Assembly: GCA_944321985.1 (NCBI GenBank)
Contig: CALUNK010000002.1
Location: 1-60,226 of the forward strand
Direction of reading: 5' to 3'
DNA: 60,226 bases
From: Candidatus Methanomethylophilaceae archaeon
GTDB taxonomy: Archaea; Thermoplasmatota; Thermoplasmata; Methanomassiliicoccales; Methanomethylophilaceae
Below the pieces are notes generated by a model that saw only the letters and a list, made by a program, of their open reading frames with translations, ran no database searches and was not told the origin of the DNA. This document shows, piece after piece, positions 9,531-18,702 of this stretch. The first letter of the stretch is position 1, and each line of letters begins with the position of its first letter. Both the position numbers and the translations under genes were made by a program.

Positions 9531-10199
9531 TCACATCCTGGCGACCGAGTTTATCGCCATGAGGACGGACTGGAAGTTGTACGGGTGGTAGACGTTCCCC
9601 TTGTAGGAGATGCATCCGCCGTCCCTGGTGTATATGTCAAGGATCCAGCGCGCCCTGCTCTTGGAACCAGGCATCATGTACCTCCCGCCCCAGCAGAAAA
9701 CGTAGTTGTTGAGGAGGCTGTTTATGAGGATCGCCCTGGTGCTCCCTGCGACAGGGATGGTCTCCATGTTGAACGGGCCGTAGCCTGACGCCTTCGCGAG
9801 GAATCCGGCCGGCTCGAGGACGAAGTCGTACCCGTAGGATTTCCCGTCCTCGCCTCTTTCGGCGAACACGATCCTGACGGCGCTGTATATGTCGCCGGCA
9901 ACACTGCAGAGCTTCCCGTACTCCTCGGACGGGGAGTAACGTTCGCCCCTGGACTTCAGCTCGCTGATGGCCGCGTCCAACTTCTGGTCCCACATCGTCT
10001 GGTTGTTCGTCCTGGACATGATCTTGAACTTGTACGATTTGTCCTGGTCCAGGGACTCCGGAGCGTTGTCGAGGGCGTACAGCTCCCCTGCCACCCTTAC
10101 AAGGTTGTCCTCGAGCTTGGCGATTTCGTCGCGGATCGTCGCCGAGTCCATCTGCACGAGTTTCTGCCTGTATCTGTCGAGGGACACTTCGTTTGCCAT
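9531..10199 (-). CDS. Hypothetical protein, 222 residues
   Basis: I do not recognise this protein. The first 50 residues are a charged helix, probably a coiled coil (LDRYRQKLVQMDSATIRDEI and onward). The rest looks like a compact alpha/beta domain with aromatic patches (YGYDFVLEPAGFLAKASGYG, NNYVFCWGGRYMMPGSKSR). There is no signal peptide or membrane segment. It ends with a repeat-free basic segment. Codon use resembles the neighbours, so it looks like a resident gene. No operon partner is obvious: it is 72 bp from the Eis-like gene and 88 bp from the AGCS symporter. Confidence 0.6.
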   Translation of the reverse strand: MANEVSLDRYRQKLVQMDSATIRDEIAKLEDNLVRVAGELYALDNAPESLDQDKSYKFKIMSRTNNQTMWDQKLDAAISELKSRGERYSPSEEYGKLCSVAGDIYSAVRIVFAERGEDGKSYGYDFVLEPAGFLAKASGYGPFNMETIPVAGSTRAILINSLLNNYVFCWGGRYMMPGSKSRARWILDIYTRDGGCISYKGNVYHPYNFQSVLMAINSVARM

Positions 10200-10287
10200 C
10201 GTCCGGGAAACGTCGATGCCGTTTAAAGCATCATCGGGAACAACATCGTGGGAAGGGGTTTGTGAAGAGGTTTAGGGGCAGGCCGGT

Positions 10288-11682
10288 TCAATCCCACTCC
10301 GTGATCCCGGAGTCATCCGAGAGGCAGTCCTTGTGGAACACGGGTTCCTCCACACCCTCCCTCTTCTGCCTGCGGTAGTCCTGGAAAGCCTCTATGCCGC
10401 GCCGTGCCAGTTTGATCATGATGAACGTGTTGAAGAACGCGCATACGGCGAGCAGAACGTCCATGATGACCACCAAGGCATCCGAGGCGTAGAAGCTGGA
10501 CAGGAACACGACCGCGAGCAAAAGGATCCACATGCCGTATTTGGCGATCCTGCTCTCCTTGATCAGCATCAGGTTGCCTTCTCCTATGACGATGTCCGAC
10601 ATCAGGCACGTGAACGCGAAGACGAACATGAAGATCATGACGACGTAAGGGGCGACGGAGCCCAGAGTGTCCGTGAATATGTGCTGGAGCAGCGGGATGG
10701 ACTCGAGTCCCGACCCCACGAGGGCGTCGATGTCGGCGAAGGACAGGACGACCAGCGCCGTTATCGTGCTCACGAGGGTGTCGATGAGGACGCCGATGGC
10801 CTGGGTGTATCCCTGGGAGACCGGGTGCTTGACATCCGCCATACTGGAGAGGTTGGTGATCGTACCGATTCCAGCCTCGTTTGACCAAACGCCTCTCTGC
10901 ATGCCGGTGATGATGACAGCACCGACCGAACCTCCGATGACGGAGGGGATGTTGAAGGCGTATTCGAAAATGGACGAGAATCCGTTGATGATCCCCTCGG
11001 GACCGAGGGCGATGGTCACGATGCAGACGGCGAACCAGGCGATGGCCATCAGCGGGACGACCTTGACCGACAGGTTGGCGATCTTGTACACTCCTCCGAT
11101 GAGGAGGACCGCGGTGGCGATGGTCAGCAGGGTTGCGAATAATATGTTGATCCCGTCGAAGTCGAAGGCATAGTGCACCGCCTCGGACATGCTGATGACC
11201 TCGCTCGAGATGAATCCGACCAGGTACATCAGAATCATGACGAAGGCGGCCATCATGCCAAGACGTTTCATGCCCAAACCGTGGAACAGGGTGTACGCCG
11301 GGCCTCCGCGGTATCCTCCGTTCTCCTTTGGCACCTTGTATATCTGGGCGATGGTGGTCTCCAGGAAGCTGGTGGCCATACCGATGAGGGCGAATATCCA
11401 CATCCACAGGATGGCTCCGGGCCCTCCGACGAGGATGGCCAGGATGGGGCCGGTGATGTTCCCGACTCCGATACGGGAACCCATGCTCATGCAGAAGACC
11501 TGGAACGAGGATAGCTTCCCCTCCTTGTGGTCTCCCCTGTTCAGGAACGTGACCTTGACCATCTCCTTGAAACCGGCGACCTGGATCCCCCCGAGGCGGA
11601 TCGTCGCGTATAGGCCAACACAGATAATCAGGACGAACGCCACGTACCAGATGTACGTGTCGATGAAGTCTAGTATGTCCAT
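10288..11682 (-). CDS. AGCS-family sodium:amino acid symporter
   Basis: A 464-residue alanine/glycine:cation symporter. The family pattern is clear: CMSMGSRIGVGNITGPILAI, then GGPGAILWMWIFALIGMATS and FLETTIAQIYKVPKENGGY, with the WSNEAGIGT block in the middle of the protein. About eleven membrane helices can be outlined. It should import small neutral amino acids with Na+. The ATG at 11682 is preferred over a TTG three codons upstream, though neither has a strong ribosome site. No genes are tightly linked to it. Confidence 0.9.
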   Translation of the reverse strand: MDILDFIDTYIWYVAFVLIICVGLYATIRLGGIQVAGFKEMVKVTFLNRGDHKEGKLSSFQVFCMSMGSRIGVGNITGPILAILVGGPGAILWMWIFALIGMATSFLETTIAQIYKVPKENGGYRGGPAYTLFHGLGMKRLGMMAAFVMILMYLVGFISSEVISMSEAVHYAFDFDGINILFATLLTIATAVLLIGGVYKIANLSVKVVPLMAIAWFAVCIVTIALGPEGIINGFSSIFEYAFNIPSVIGGSVGAVIITGMQRGVWSNEAGIGTITNLSSMADVKHPVSQGYTQAIGVLIDTLVSTITALVVLSFADIDALVGSGLESIPLLQHIFTDTLGSVAPYVVMIFMFVFAFTCLMSDIVIGEGNLMLIKESRIAKYGMWILLLAVVFLSSFYASDALVVIMDVLLAVCAFFNTFIMIKLARRGIEAFQDYRRQKREGVEEPVFHKDCLSDDSGITEWD

Positions 11683-11782
11683 GAAGCTCAATCAATCACT
11701 GTAAACTCGGAGTGAGTGTGGGTATATGGTAGCTACGTCGTCTTCGGGGGTGCGCGCACCCTGCCGTATCCGACCATGCTGC

Positions 11783-12295
11783 TCAGAGGGTCTCGTCAGA
11801 TTCCTTCTGTAGACAGCACCCGTATCTGAACACCAGCGCCAATGTGTACAGGAGAGCCGCAACGAACAGTGACGGCAGGAAGATGGCCGCAGCGACGATG
11901 GCAATGAGCGCGCAATTCGATTCGCCGACGCATGCAGACACGGTCAGAACCACGGGCATAACGACATAGATCGCAGAGAGGATCGTGATCATCCTCACGT
12001 TGTCTTCAACGAACGGGCTGTGGCCCCTGGAGATGTTGAGCATCATCCTGAAGATTATGGCGAACGTGGCCGTGACAAGGACGAGGGCGGCGACCAGAGC
12101 GATCCCGAACAGGGCGGACTGGCCCCAGGTCATTCCGAAGTCCTCCTCCAATCCAGACGGGTCCGCGAGAATCCAGCCGACGCCGATCGCGATGACGACT
12201 GTCAGTGCGACCATGACGGCGGTGATCACCAGAAGCAGCGCTGACGATCCCCTGCTGAATACCTTGAGTCTCCTCAGATCCCTCTCGGCTTCCAA
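11783..12295 (-). CDS. DUF2975 family membrane protein, second copy
   Basis: A four-helix DUF2975 protein of about 170 residues, paralogous to 7507-8007. It has the same SPFVEDNVRMI loop and the same ending (VFRYGCCLQKESDETL). The likely start is a TTG at 12295, which follows a GGAGGAGGGG stretch and aligns with the start of the paralogue; an ATG inside that stretch is out of frame. Unlike the first copy, it has no XRE gene behind it. It is divergent from the ABC exporter gene at 12407, and the shared 29-bp element lies between the two starts. Confidence 0.7.
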   Translation of the reverse strand: MEAERDLRRLKVFSRGSSALLLVITAVMVALTVVIAIGVGWILADPSGLEEDFGMTWGQSALFGIALVAALVLVTATFAIIFRMMLNISRGHSPFVEDNVRMITILSAIYVVMPVVLTVSACVGESNCALIAIVAAAIFLPSLFVAALLYTLALVFRYGCCLQKESDETL

Positions 12296-12354
12296 GTCCC
12301 ATCCCCTCCTCCAACGGTAGTGTGTTTTTACATATTTAATGCAACTCATGTATG

Positions 12355-12383
12355 ATTTAATGTTAATCATTAAATAATTCATG
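12355..12383. promoter_or_regulatory. Shared 29-bp operator-like element, copy B
   Basis: This contains an exact inverted repeat, ATTTAATG and CATTAAAT separated by 5 bases, followed by AATTCATG. It matches 8063-8091 at 25 of 29 positions. It lies 60 bases upstream of the DUF2975 start at 12295 and 24 bases upstream of the ABC ATPase start at 12407. One protein bound here could control both directions. Confidence 0.55.
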
Positions 12384-12406
12384 GGAAATGACAAGCTGAG
12401 GATAAC

Positions 12407-13336
12407 ATGGACAAGAATCCCATCGAACTCGTGTCCCTTCGCAAGGAGTATGGACGGTTCACAGCCGTGGATGGTCTGTCCCTGGGCATAAGGCGCAACA
12501 GTTTCACAGGACTCCTGGGACCCAACGGCGCGGGGAAGAGCACCACACTGAAGATGATGACCAACCTGATCCGTCCCACGTCCGGGCAGGTCTTCATACA
12601 CGGGTACAATGTGACGGAGGAACCGAAGGAGGCCCTAGCAGGGGTCGGGACGGTTATAGAGACCCCGGAATTCTACGGATACATGACTCCGCGCGAGAAC
12701 CTCCGCTACATAGGCGAAATCATAGGCATGACCCCGGAGTCGATTTCAGCCCAATCCGACGAGATCCTGGAGAAGGTCAGAATGACGGGGTGGGCGGACA
12801 AGAGGATGTCGACGTTCTCGAAGGGCATGCGCCAGAGGATAGCATTCGGGCAGGCGTTGCTTGGCGACCCCGAGATCATAATTCTGGACGAGCCCACGTC
12901 CGGTCTGGACCCCCGCGGGATGGCCGAGATGAGATCGATCATGAAGGAGTTCCGCGGGAACTCCAAAGAGCTTACGGTTATGATGTCGTCCCACATCCTG
13001 CACGAGGTGCAGGATCTATGCGACCGTGTCGCCATGGTCAACTGCGGCAAGCTCGTGTTCAACGACGACATCTCGGCCGTCAATTCGATGGCGGGGCTGC
13101 AGACGATGGTGCTCAAGACCGAGGATGTGTCGGAGGAGTTCGTACGCGACAGGCTGAGGTCCCTGTCGAACGTCGTCACCGTGGATTCCGACGGAACGGA
13201 CACGCTCGTACGCTTCCGCGGAAGCCGTTCAAAGTTGTTCACCGACATAGCGGGGCTTGGAATAGGCGCCTACAGTCTTTCAGAGGGGGATAGTCTGGAG
13301 ACGAAGTACCTCGAGATAATCAAGGAGTCGAGATGA
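12407..13336 (+). CDS. ABC transporter ATP-binding protein (ABC-2 exporter type)
   Basis: A 309-residue ATPase of the CcmA/bacitracin-exporter group. Walker A is GPNGAGKST (about residues 45-53). The signature is the degenerate FSKGMRQRIAFGQAL, Walker B is IIILDEPTSGLD and the switch is SSHILHEV. A C-terminal regulatory segment of about 90 residues follows. It pairs with the permease that begins where this gene stops. The shared operator at 12355-12383 immediately upstream suggests control by the XRE regulator. The substrate could be a peptide, lipid or drug. Confidence 0.85.
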   Translation: MDKNPIELVSLRKEYGRFTAVDGLSLGIRRNSFTGLLGPNGAGKSTTLKMMTNLIRPTSGQVFIHGYNVTEEPKEALAGVGTVIETPEFYGYMTPRENLRYIGEIIGMTPESISAQSDEILEKVRMTGWADKRMSTFSKGMRQRIAFGQALLGDPEIIILDEPTSGLDPRGMAEMRSIMKEFRGNSKELTVMMSSHILHEVQDLCDRVAMVNCGKLVFNDDISAVNSMAGLQTMVLKTEDVSEEFVRDRLRSLSNVVTVDSDGTDTLVRFRGSRSKLFTDIAGLGIGAYSLSEGDSLETKYLEIIKESR

Positions 13337-13368
13337 TGTTCAAGCTATCGGACATGAGAGGAGACGCG

Positions 13369-14172
13369 ATGCAGACCGTCATCGTCGCCAGGAACGAGAT
13401 CCTCAAGTTCCTTCGTTCCAAGAAGTTCCTGATGTTCGGCGTGCTGGTGGCCGTCCTGCTGGTGCTCACCACATTCCTTCCCTATGCGCTCGGAGACAGC
13501 ATCTCCGGGTCAGCAGGGAACGTGTTCTCAAGGTACATAGGGTACGCATCCCTCCTCGTCCTCCTCGGCGCCACCCTGTTCGCATCCTACACCATCGTCT
13601 CCGAGTTCGAGGAAAGGACAGCCCTCATACTGTTCACAAGACCCATCAGAAGGTCCACGGTATTCCTGGGGAAGTTCGCAGCATGCTTCGCGCTGACAGC
13701 CGTCGTGATGGTCGTGTATTACCTCGTGGCTGTCGCGGTAGCCTTCGCAGTGTCGGGAAGTTTCGTCTCGTCGTCCCTATCATCGTTGTCGATGTGCCTG
13801 GCATACGTGTTTGCGACAACGGGGGTGGCGATGTTGATCAGCTCCCTCATGAGAAAGGGGGGCTCATCCGCAGTGCTGACGTTCATCACGATCCTTCTGC
13901 TGGTGTCGGTGGTCTCCGCGGTACTCTCGATGGCCGGTACGGACACATGGTTCATGCTGGATTCGGCGTCGAACGCGATATCGAACTCCGTTCCGGAGTA
14001 TGTGTCCGGCATGAACGACATGGTGGGCGAGATGGGCACGAGCCTCGGTGTGTCGGTCGAAGGGGCGCTGGTCGAGACCGCGGACTGTGTGAGGTCTGGA
14101 GGCGTCATGATGGCATGGGGTGCGGCGACGCTCGCACTCTCCTACCTGGTGTTCTCCAGAAGGGAGTTCTGA
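13369..14172 (+). CDS. ABC-2 type permease
   Basis: The membrane partner of the preceding ATPase, with six predicted helices. It begins with a cytoplasmic NEILKFLRSKKF segment, a pattern common to ABC-2 exporters of the NosY/CcmB kind. ASYTIVSEFEERTALILFTR is the typical coupling region after helix 2. An ATG at 13333 overlaps the ATPase stop, but AGGAG just ahead of 13369 makes the latter the likelier start. The last 31 bases overlap the 3' end of the convergent dus gene. Confidence 0.8.
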   Translation: MQTVIVARNEILKFLRSKKFLMFGVLVAVLLVLTTFLPYALGDSISGSAGNVFSRYIGYASLLVLLGATLFASYTIVSEFEERTALILFTRPIRRSTVFLGKFAACFALTAVVMVVYYLVAVAVAFAVSGSFVSSSLSSLSMCLAYVFATTGVAMLISSLMRKGGSSAVLTFITILLLVSVVSAVLSMAGTDTWFMLDSASNAISNSVPEYVSGMNDMVGEMGTSLGVSVEGALVETADCVRSGGVMMAWGAATLALSYLVFSRREF

Positions 14173-15203
14173 GCCGGTCGGAGGTCATCCTCGGGTACGG
14201 AAGTCCGGTACCCGAGGGTGCGGACCGTCTTGCCCCCAAGGCGTCCGCGGACCTCCTCCATGATGCGGTCCAGGTCCTCGCGGGTGTCGATCTCCGTGGC
14301 CAGCCTGTATCTGAACTCGCGGCTCCTCCTGCATCCGACGACGAACTTGGGGGCCATGCTGCGCATCTTCTTGGATGCGACCTCGTCCCCCTTCTCAGCG
14401 TACAGCAGGTCCGCCAGTTCCAGGCACCAGTCCACCTGCTGGGACACCGTGGGGTTGGAAAGTCTGATTCCTTCGCGGAACCAGCGGTCGATCTGTGTCA
14501 CCAGGTACGGGTTGCCTATCCCTCCGCGGGCGACCATTACCGCATCGGCCCCCGTGATCCCCGTGTACCCTATCGCGTCGTCCAGCGAGAATATGTTGCC
14601 GGACACGATCAACGGAACGCACATCTCCTTCCGGAGGTCCCTCATGAGGTCGTAGCGCGGCATGCCGGCGTAACGCTGCTTCCTGGTGCGGGCATGGACC
14701 GTGATGGCGTCAATCCCAGATGATTCCAGCTCGGCGACGACCTCCCTGAAGTTCAAGGAGTCCTCCCCCTGTCCGAGACGGATCTTGGCCGTGACGGGCA
14801 GACCGGTGCACCTCTTGATCGTCCTCACGATTCTGCCGCATTTCTCGGGGTCGGTCATCAGGGCGGAACCCGCTCCCCTGCGGACGACCTTCTCCACGGG
14901 GCAGCCCATGTTAACGTCGAACAGGTCCACATTGGGGTTGCGTCTGACGCATTCCGCCGCTGCGTCGCCCATCCTTTCTGGATCGCTTCCGAAAAGCTGG
15001 ATCCCGGTGAGCGGGCACCTGTCGAACATGAGGTACTCATCGCTGCGTCTGTTGTGCATCATGGCACTGTCGGAGACCATCTCGGTGTAGGCCAGGGACA
15101 CGCCGAAAGGCTTCATGAACCTCCTGTATGCCTCCGAGGTGTAGCCCGACATCGGCCCAAGGACCACGCGCCCGTCCACCTCCAGGTCTCCGATTCTCCA
15201 CAT
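14142..15203 (-). CDS. tRNA-dihydrouridine synthase
   Basis: A 353-residue FMN enzyme of the Dus family, which reduces uridines in the tRNA D-loop with NAD(P)H. The TIM-barrel start VVLGPMSGYTS is typical. FDVNMGCPVEKVVRRGAGSA contains the catalytic Cys, TAKIRLG and ITVHARTRKQRY are FMN and tRNA-contact strands, and GADAVMVARGGIGNP is the phosphate-binding loop. Length is normal. Its 3' end overlaps the convergent ABC permease by 31 bases. Confidence 0.92.
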   Translation of the reverse strand: MWRIGDLEVDGRVVLGPMSGYTSEAYRRFMKPFGVSLAYTEMVSDSAMMHNRRSDEYLMFDRCPLTGIQLFGSDPERMGDAAAECVRRNPNVDLFDVNMGCPVEKVVRRGAGSALMTDPEKCGRIVRTIKRCTGLPVTAKIRLGQGEDSLNFREVVAELESSGIDAITVHARTRKQRYAGMPRYDLMRDLRKEMCVPLIVSGNIFSLDDAIGYTGITGADAVMVARGGIGNPYLVTQIDRWFREGIRLSNPTVSQQVDWCLELADLLYAEKGDEVASKKMRSMAPKFVVGCRRSREFRYRLATEIDTREDLDRIMEEVRGRLGGKTVRTLGYRTSVPEDDLRPAQNSLLENTR

Positions 15204-15254
15204 GCCACGGCCGATGGGCTTCTCGGATATGACAGTTGTCAGCGGAACTCCGTC

Positions 15255-15935
15255 TCATTGGGTGGCCGGCTGACCTGACGAATCTCCCGCCAGCATCCAG
15301 CTTCTGATCCTCTGCAGGTGCTTCGTCATCCATTTGATCTCGGTTCCAACGAGGAGGGCGGCCACGACTGTCCCTATCCCCACGCTTCCCAGTGAACCTA
15401 TCATGACGAGGCAGACCGCCAGTGAAATCAGGACCATGCTAACGTCGCTTATGATCTTGACGACGGAGAACTTCTTCCCTGAGACGGTGGATGCCGCAAG
15501 GATCAGCCCTTCGGGAGCGAGCGGTACGAAGTTCGCCGGTACGTAAAGGAACACCCCCAGTGCGACCAGAACGGTGCTCGCCAGCATCATCAGGAACTGG
15601 AAGAGGAAATTGTCCGGACTCGGGACGGGGGCCATCAGATTGCCGCACAATGTGAGGAACGCTCCGAACACGATACCTACCGGGATTTGAAGCAGGTTTA
15701 TCGGTCTGTAGTCGCGCCTGAGGATGAGTATCTGGAGTATGACTACCGCGATGGAGAAGATGATCGTCGCCAGGCCGAGATCCATACCGGCCACGACTGT
15801 CATGGTGTACGGGATGGAGCTAATGGGTGTGACCCCCAGATTCGATTTAACGGACACCACAACTCCGAAAGTCATTATGAAGAGGCCGCCGAAATAGAAC
15901 AGCAGCCTTCTTCCCAGAGTCTTTTCCTGCGTCAT
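15255..15935 (-). CDS. YczE/YitT-like membrane protein
   Basis: A 226-residue protein with five or six hydrophobic helices. The pattern RLLFYFGGLFIMTFGVVVSV, then SNLGVTPISSIPYT and later the second half-repeat with PEGLILAAS, fits the YczE-like family of uncharacterised membrane proteins. It overlaps the TetR gene by four bases (ATGA), so it is very likely coupled to and controlled by that regulator. An exporter role is plausible from this context but not shown by any motif. Confidence 0.7.
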   Translation of the reverse strand: MTQEKTLGRRLLFYFGGLFIMTFGVVVSVKSNLGVTPISSIPYTMTVVAGMDLGLATIIFSIAVVILQILILRRDYRPINLLQIPVGIVFGAFLTLCGNLMAPVPSPDNFLFQFLMMLASTVLVALGVFLYVPANFVPLAPEGLILAASTVSGKKFSVVKIISDVSMVLISLAVCLVMIGSLGSVGIGTVVAALLVGTEIKWMTKHLQRIRSWMLAGDSSGQPATQ

Positions 15936-16540
15936 TCGCGCACCCCCGTGGATGCGGGCAGACCGGACCTGTCGATCTCGTCATGAAGCCCGTCAAGGAA
16001 ACAGCGTATGGCGATCCTCCTGCTGTCCTCCACGTCCGCGTCTCCATAGTGGTAGAAGTAGCCGAGGTACTCCTGTGAAACGAAGCCGTGCAGTAACGCA
16101 CGGAATACGCGTTGCCAATGAGCGACGGAAGTGCGGTCCATCCCGTACTCGGAGAGGACGGATACGGCGAGCTCTAGAAGGGGCAGGGCTATTCTGTTGC
16201 CGTTCTCATCGTTGTTCGAAGGTATGGACATGACGAGTGTGTACAGCCCCCTGTTCCTAATCGCGAAGTCGTGATACGCTTCCGCAAATGCGACGATCGC
16301 CTCATCCCTCGTCTTGTCGGCTATGGACTCCCTCAGCTCCATCACGAATTTCTCGATGGAGTACTGGTAGATGGCATACTGCAGCTCCTTGGTGTTCCTG
16401 AAGTGGTTGTAGAGGGACGGGGCCTTGACTCCGAGCCTGCGTGAAATCTCGCGAATGGCTATCTCCGGACTTCCAGTTTCGGAAATGTATGCCACGGCCT
16501 CCTCGATGATGATCTGTTTGGTCAATTTCTTCGACGGCAT
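15932..16540 (-). CDS. TetR-family repressor
   Basis: A 202-residue TetR protein. The N-terminal HTH is IAIREISRRLGVKAPSLYNH (about residues 27-46), ending in the classic SLYNHFRNTKEL. The C-terminal ligand domain resembles the WHG-type domain (FAEAYHDFAIRNRGLYTLVM). A perfect 17-bp palindrome lies 14 bases upstream of the start and should be its own operator. The downstream YczE-like gene overlaps by four bases, so the pair forms an autoregulated operon. Confidence 0.9.
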   Translation of the reverse strand: MPSKKLTKQIIIEEAVAYISETGSPEIAIREISRRLGVKAPSLYNHFRNTKELQYAIYQYSIEKFVMELRESIADKTRDEAIVAFAEAYHDFAIRNRGLYTLVMSIPSNNDENGNRIALPLLELAVSVLSEYGMDRTSVAHWQRVFRALLHGFVSQEYLGYFYHYGDADVEDSRRIAIRCFLDGLHDEIDRSGLPASTGVRE

Positions 16541-16553
16541 GAGTTCATTCCTA

Positions 16554-16570
16554 AACTAACACTGTTAGTT
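16554..16570. promoter_or_regulatory. TetR operator palindrome
   Basis: A perfect palindrome (AACTAACA, central C, TGTTAGTT) 14-30 bases before the TetR start. Its place between promoter and start fits steric repression and autoregulation. Length and symmetry are normal for TetR sites. Confidence 0.7.
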
Positions 16571-16696
16571 ATAGATGCAACATGGTTCCGATATATAAAG
16601 GCAGGGTAAACGGAGAAGAACGAACGGTGGGGATGAAGTGTTTCGGTGAACCGGTTCGGGGCCGGGAAGCGCGGGACCCATGCCAGCTTCGGGAGC

Positions 16697-17149
16697 TCAC
16701 TTGTTAGAAGCGCCGCTGCCGTGGCTCCTGTAGTAAAGGTCTATGCGGGTGTCTATTTTGTTGTAGAACATCTCCATCAGTTCTATCTCGTCATCGGTGA
16801 AATCGGAGAACAGGTATTCAAGGCACTCCTCAGCGTATCCGGTGACGGTCGCCCTCATGTTCTCTCCTTTCGGCGTGAGGCGTATTCCGCAACTCCTCCC
16901 GCGAGGTTTGTTCTCGACCAGCCCCATCTCCTGCAATTGCCTGGTGACTCTCGTGGACAGCGCCATGGTGACACCCGCCTTTTCCGCCAACTCCTTGTTG
17001 GTGAGAACCAGTCCCGGATTCAGTTCTATAAGGAATATCGCTGTGGACGCGGTCAAACCCGTTCCCTTTAGTTTCTCGTTCATCAAGGTATCGATGAACT
17101 TCTTCACCTCAGTGGGTTTCTTGTAGTTGCGGAAATCCACGGCCCTCAT
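16697..17149 (-). CDS. MarR-family regulator
   Basis: A 150-residue winged-helix protein. ELAEKAGVTMALSTRVTRQL (about residues 54-73) is the recognition segment, and LVENKPRGRSCGIRLTPKGE is the beta wing of MarR proteins. Dimerisation helices lie at both ends. It is the second gene after the DHA2 MFS exporter, 68 bp behind it, the usual arrangement of a drug-responsive repressor with its pump. The two identical palindromes at 18770-18813 are its probable operators. Confidence 0.88.
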   Translation of the reverse strand: MRAVDFRNYKKPTEVKKFIDTLMNEKLKGTGLTASTAIFLIELNPGLVLTNKELAEKAGVTMALSTRVTRQLQEMGLVENKPRGRSCGIRLTPKGENMRATVTGYAEECLEYLFSDFTDDEIELMEMFYNKIDTRIDLYYRSHGSGASNK

Positions 17150-17217
17150 GTTATCGTCGAATCGTCAAAGGGCGGATAAATGGTTTGCCCGTCACCCGAA
17201 GGCGACGGGCGATAGGT

Positions 17218-18702
17218 TCAGCAGTCTGCATCGGACGATTCGTCGGTCCCGACCTTGAACCTGGCTCCTATGATGATCAGAAGCAGAAGGAGCACCCCGC
17301 AGATGAGGAACGCGGTGTCCACGCTGTTCGCGAACGCCTCCAGAATGTCTCCCACATAGGGTGCGATGGTCTCGTACCCGGGAGTGCCTGCCTCTATCGC
17401 CGCCACGATGTCAAGGATTCCGGTGTCATGGGGCACGATGTCGAATATTTCGGCAGGGAGGGAGGTCTCCAGATGTGTCGTCATCGCCGCGGTGATGACC
17501 ATCGAGAATAACGCGGTCCCCATGGTGGCTCCGATGGACCTGATCAGATTGACGGACGATGTGGTCATGCCCATTTCCCTCGGTCTGGAGCTGTTCTGGA
17601 CGGCTGTCATGATAACCGACATGAAGCATCCCAGACCCAGGCCGAACAGGAATGTGCTGCCACAGTAGTATGATATGGGTGTGCCCAGGCCCATCTTGGA
17701 CATCAGCAGCAGACCAACGAAGCACAGAATCGGCCCTACGGTGAGCCATGCCCTGTATCCGGTCCTGTTCACCAGCATCCCGCTGGATACCGAAGTCGTG
17801 AGCATCCCGCAGACCATGGCCAGGGAGTATACCCCTGCCTCGAGGGTGGTCAGGCCGAACACATAGATCGCGAACATGGAGGCGTAGGTCATCACGCCCA
17901 TCATGCCTATGCCGTAAATCAGCATGAACATCATCGATTTGACGATGGTACGATTCCTCATCAGATGAGGTGCCAGAAGAGGCTCACGAGCTCTTTTCTC
18001 GACCCTGATGAAAAGGCAAAGCAGAATCACCGCGACGATGACCATCATGATACTGGTGGTGCTGACCCACTCGAACTCCTTGCCGCCCAGTTCTATCAGA
18101 AGCAGAACGTCGAGAAGAAGCAGAGACAGCAGGGCGATTCCGTATGCGTCAATCAAATGTTTGACGTTCTCATCGGGCTGTGGGAACTTCTTCATGGTCA
18201 GGATGATGCTGACGACAGCCAACGGGATGTTGATGTAGAATATCCAATGCCAGGATATGTACTCGGTTATGTACCCGCCTATGAGCGGACCCACTCCGCT
18301 TCCGATACCGAAGAACGCCCCGAGTATCCCCTGCATCCTGCCTCTGTCCTTAGGGGCGTAGAAATCCGCAACGGCCGCGGTGGCGACCGGGATCAGGATT
18401 CCTCCGCCGAACCCTTGTACAGCGCGGCAGACGATCAGCGTCTCCATGTTGGTGGACAACCCAGCCATGATCGATCCGACTATGAAGAGTCCGAGCCCTG
18501 TGAGGAAGAGTGGCTTTCTTCCGAAAATGTCGGACAGTTTCCCTGCAACTGGTATCATTATCGTCTCACAGAGCATGTACGCCGTGACCATCCAGGAATA
18601 GAGGTCGGTCCCATTCAGGTCAGCGGCAATGACGGGTCCGCAAGTTCCGACGATCGTCCCGTCGAAGCAGGCGATCAACATCGCCAGGAAGATGCCAATC
18701 AT
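17218..18702 (-). CDS. MFS drug exporter, DHA2 (EmrB/QacA) family
   Basis: A 494-residue, 14-helix major facilitator. ACFDGTIVGTCGPVIAADL is the motif D1 region of helix 1, GKLSDIFGRKPLFLTGLGLF is motif A, and IGSGVGPLIGGYI is motif C, which marks exporters. It probably expels toxic amphiphiles with proton antiport. The start at 18702 leaves almost no cytoplasmic N-terminus, so a non-ATG start a few codons upstream is possible. An eight-codon frame begins at an ATG behind GGAG and ends at the ATGA of this start. Promoter and operators lie at 18770-18813. Confidence 0.9.
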   Translation of the reverse strand: MIGIFLAMLIACFDGTIVGTCGPVIAADLNGTDLYSWMVTAYMLCETIMIPVAGKLSDIFGRKPLFLTGLGLFIVGSIMAGLSTNMETLIVCRAVQGFGGGILIPVATAAVADFYAPKDRGRMQGILGAFFGIGSGVGPLIGGYITEYISWHWIFYINIPLAVVSIILTMKKFPQPDENVKHLIDAYGIALLSLLLLDVLLLIELGGKEFEWVSTTSIMMVIVAVILLCLFIRVEKRAREPLLAPHLMRNRTIVKSMMFMLIYGIGMMGVMTYASMFAIYVFGLTTLEAGVYSLAMVCGMLTTSVSSGMLVNRTGYRAWLTVGPILCFVGLLLMSKMGLGTPISYYCGSTFLFGLGLGCFMSVIMTAVQNSSRPREMGMTTSSVNLIRSIGATMGTALFSMVITAAMTTHLETSLPAEIFDIVPHDTGILDIVAAIEAGTPGYETIAPYVGDILEAFANSVDTAFLICGVLLLLLIIIGARFKVGTDESSDADC

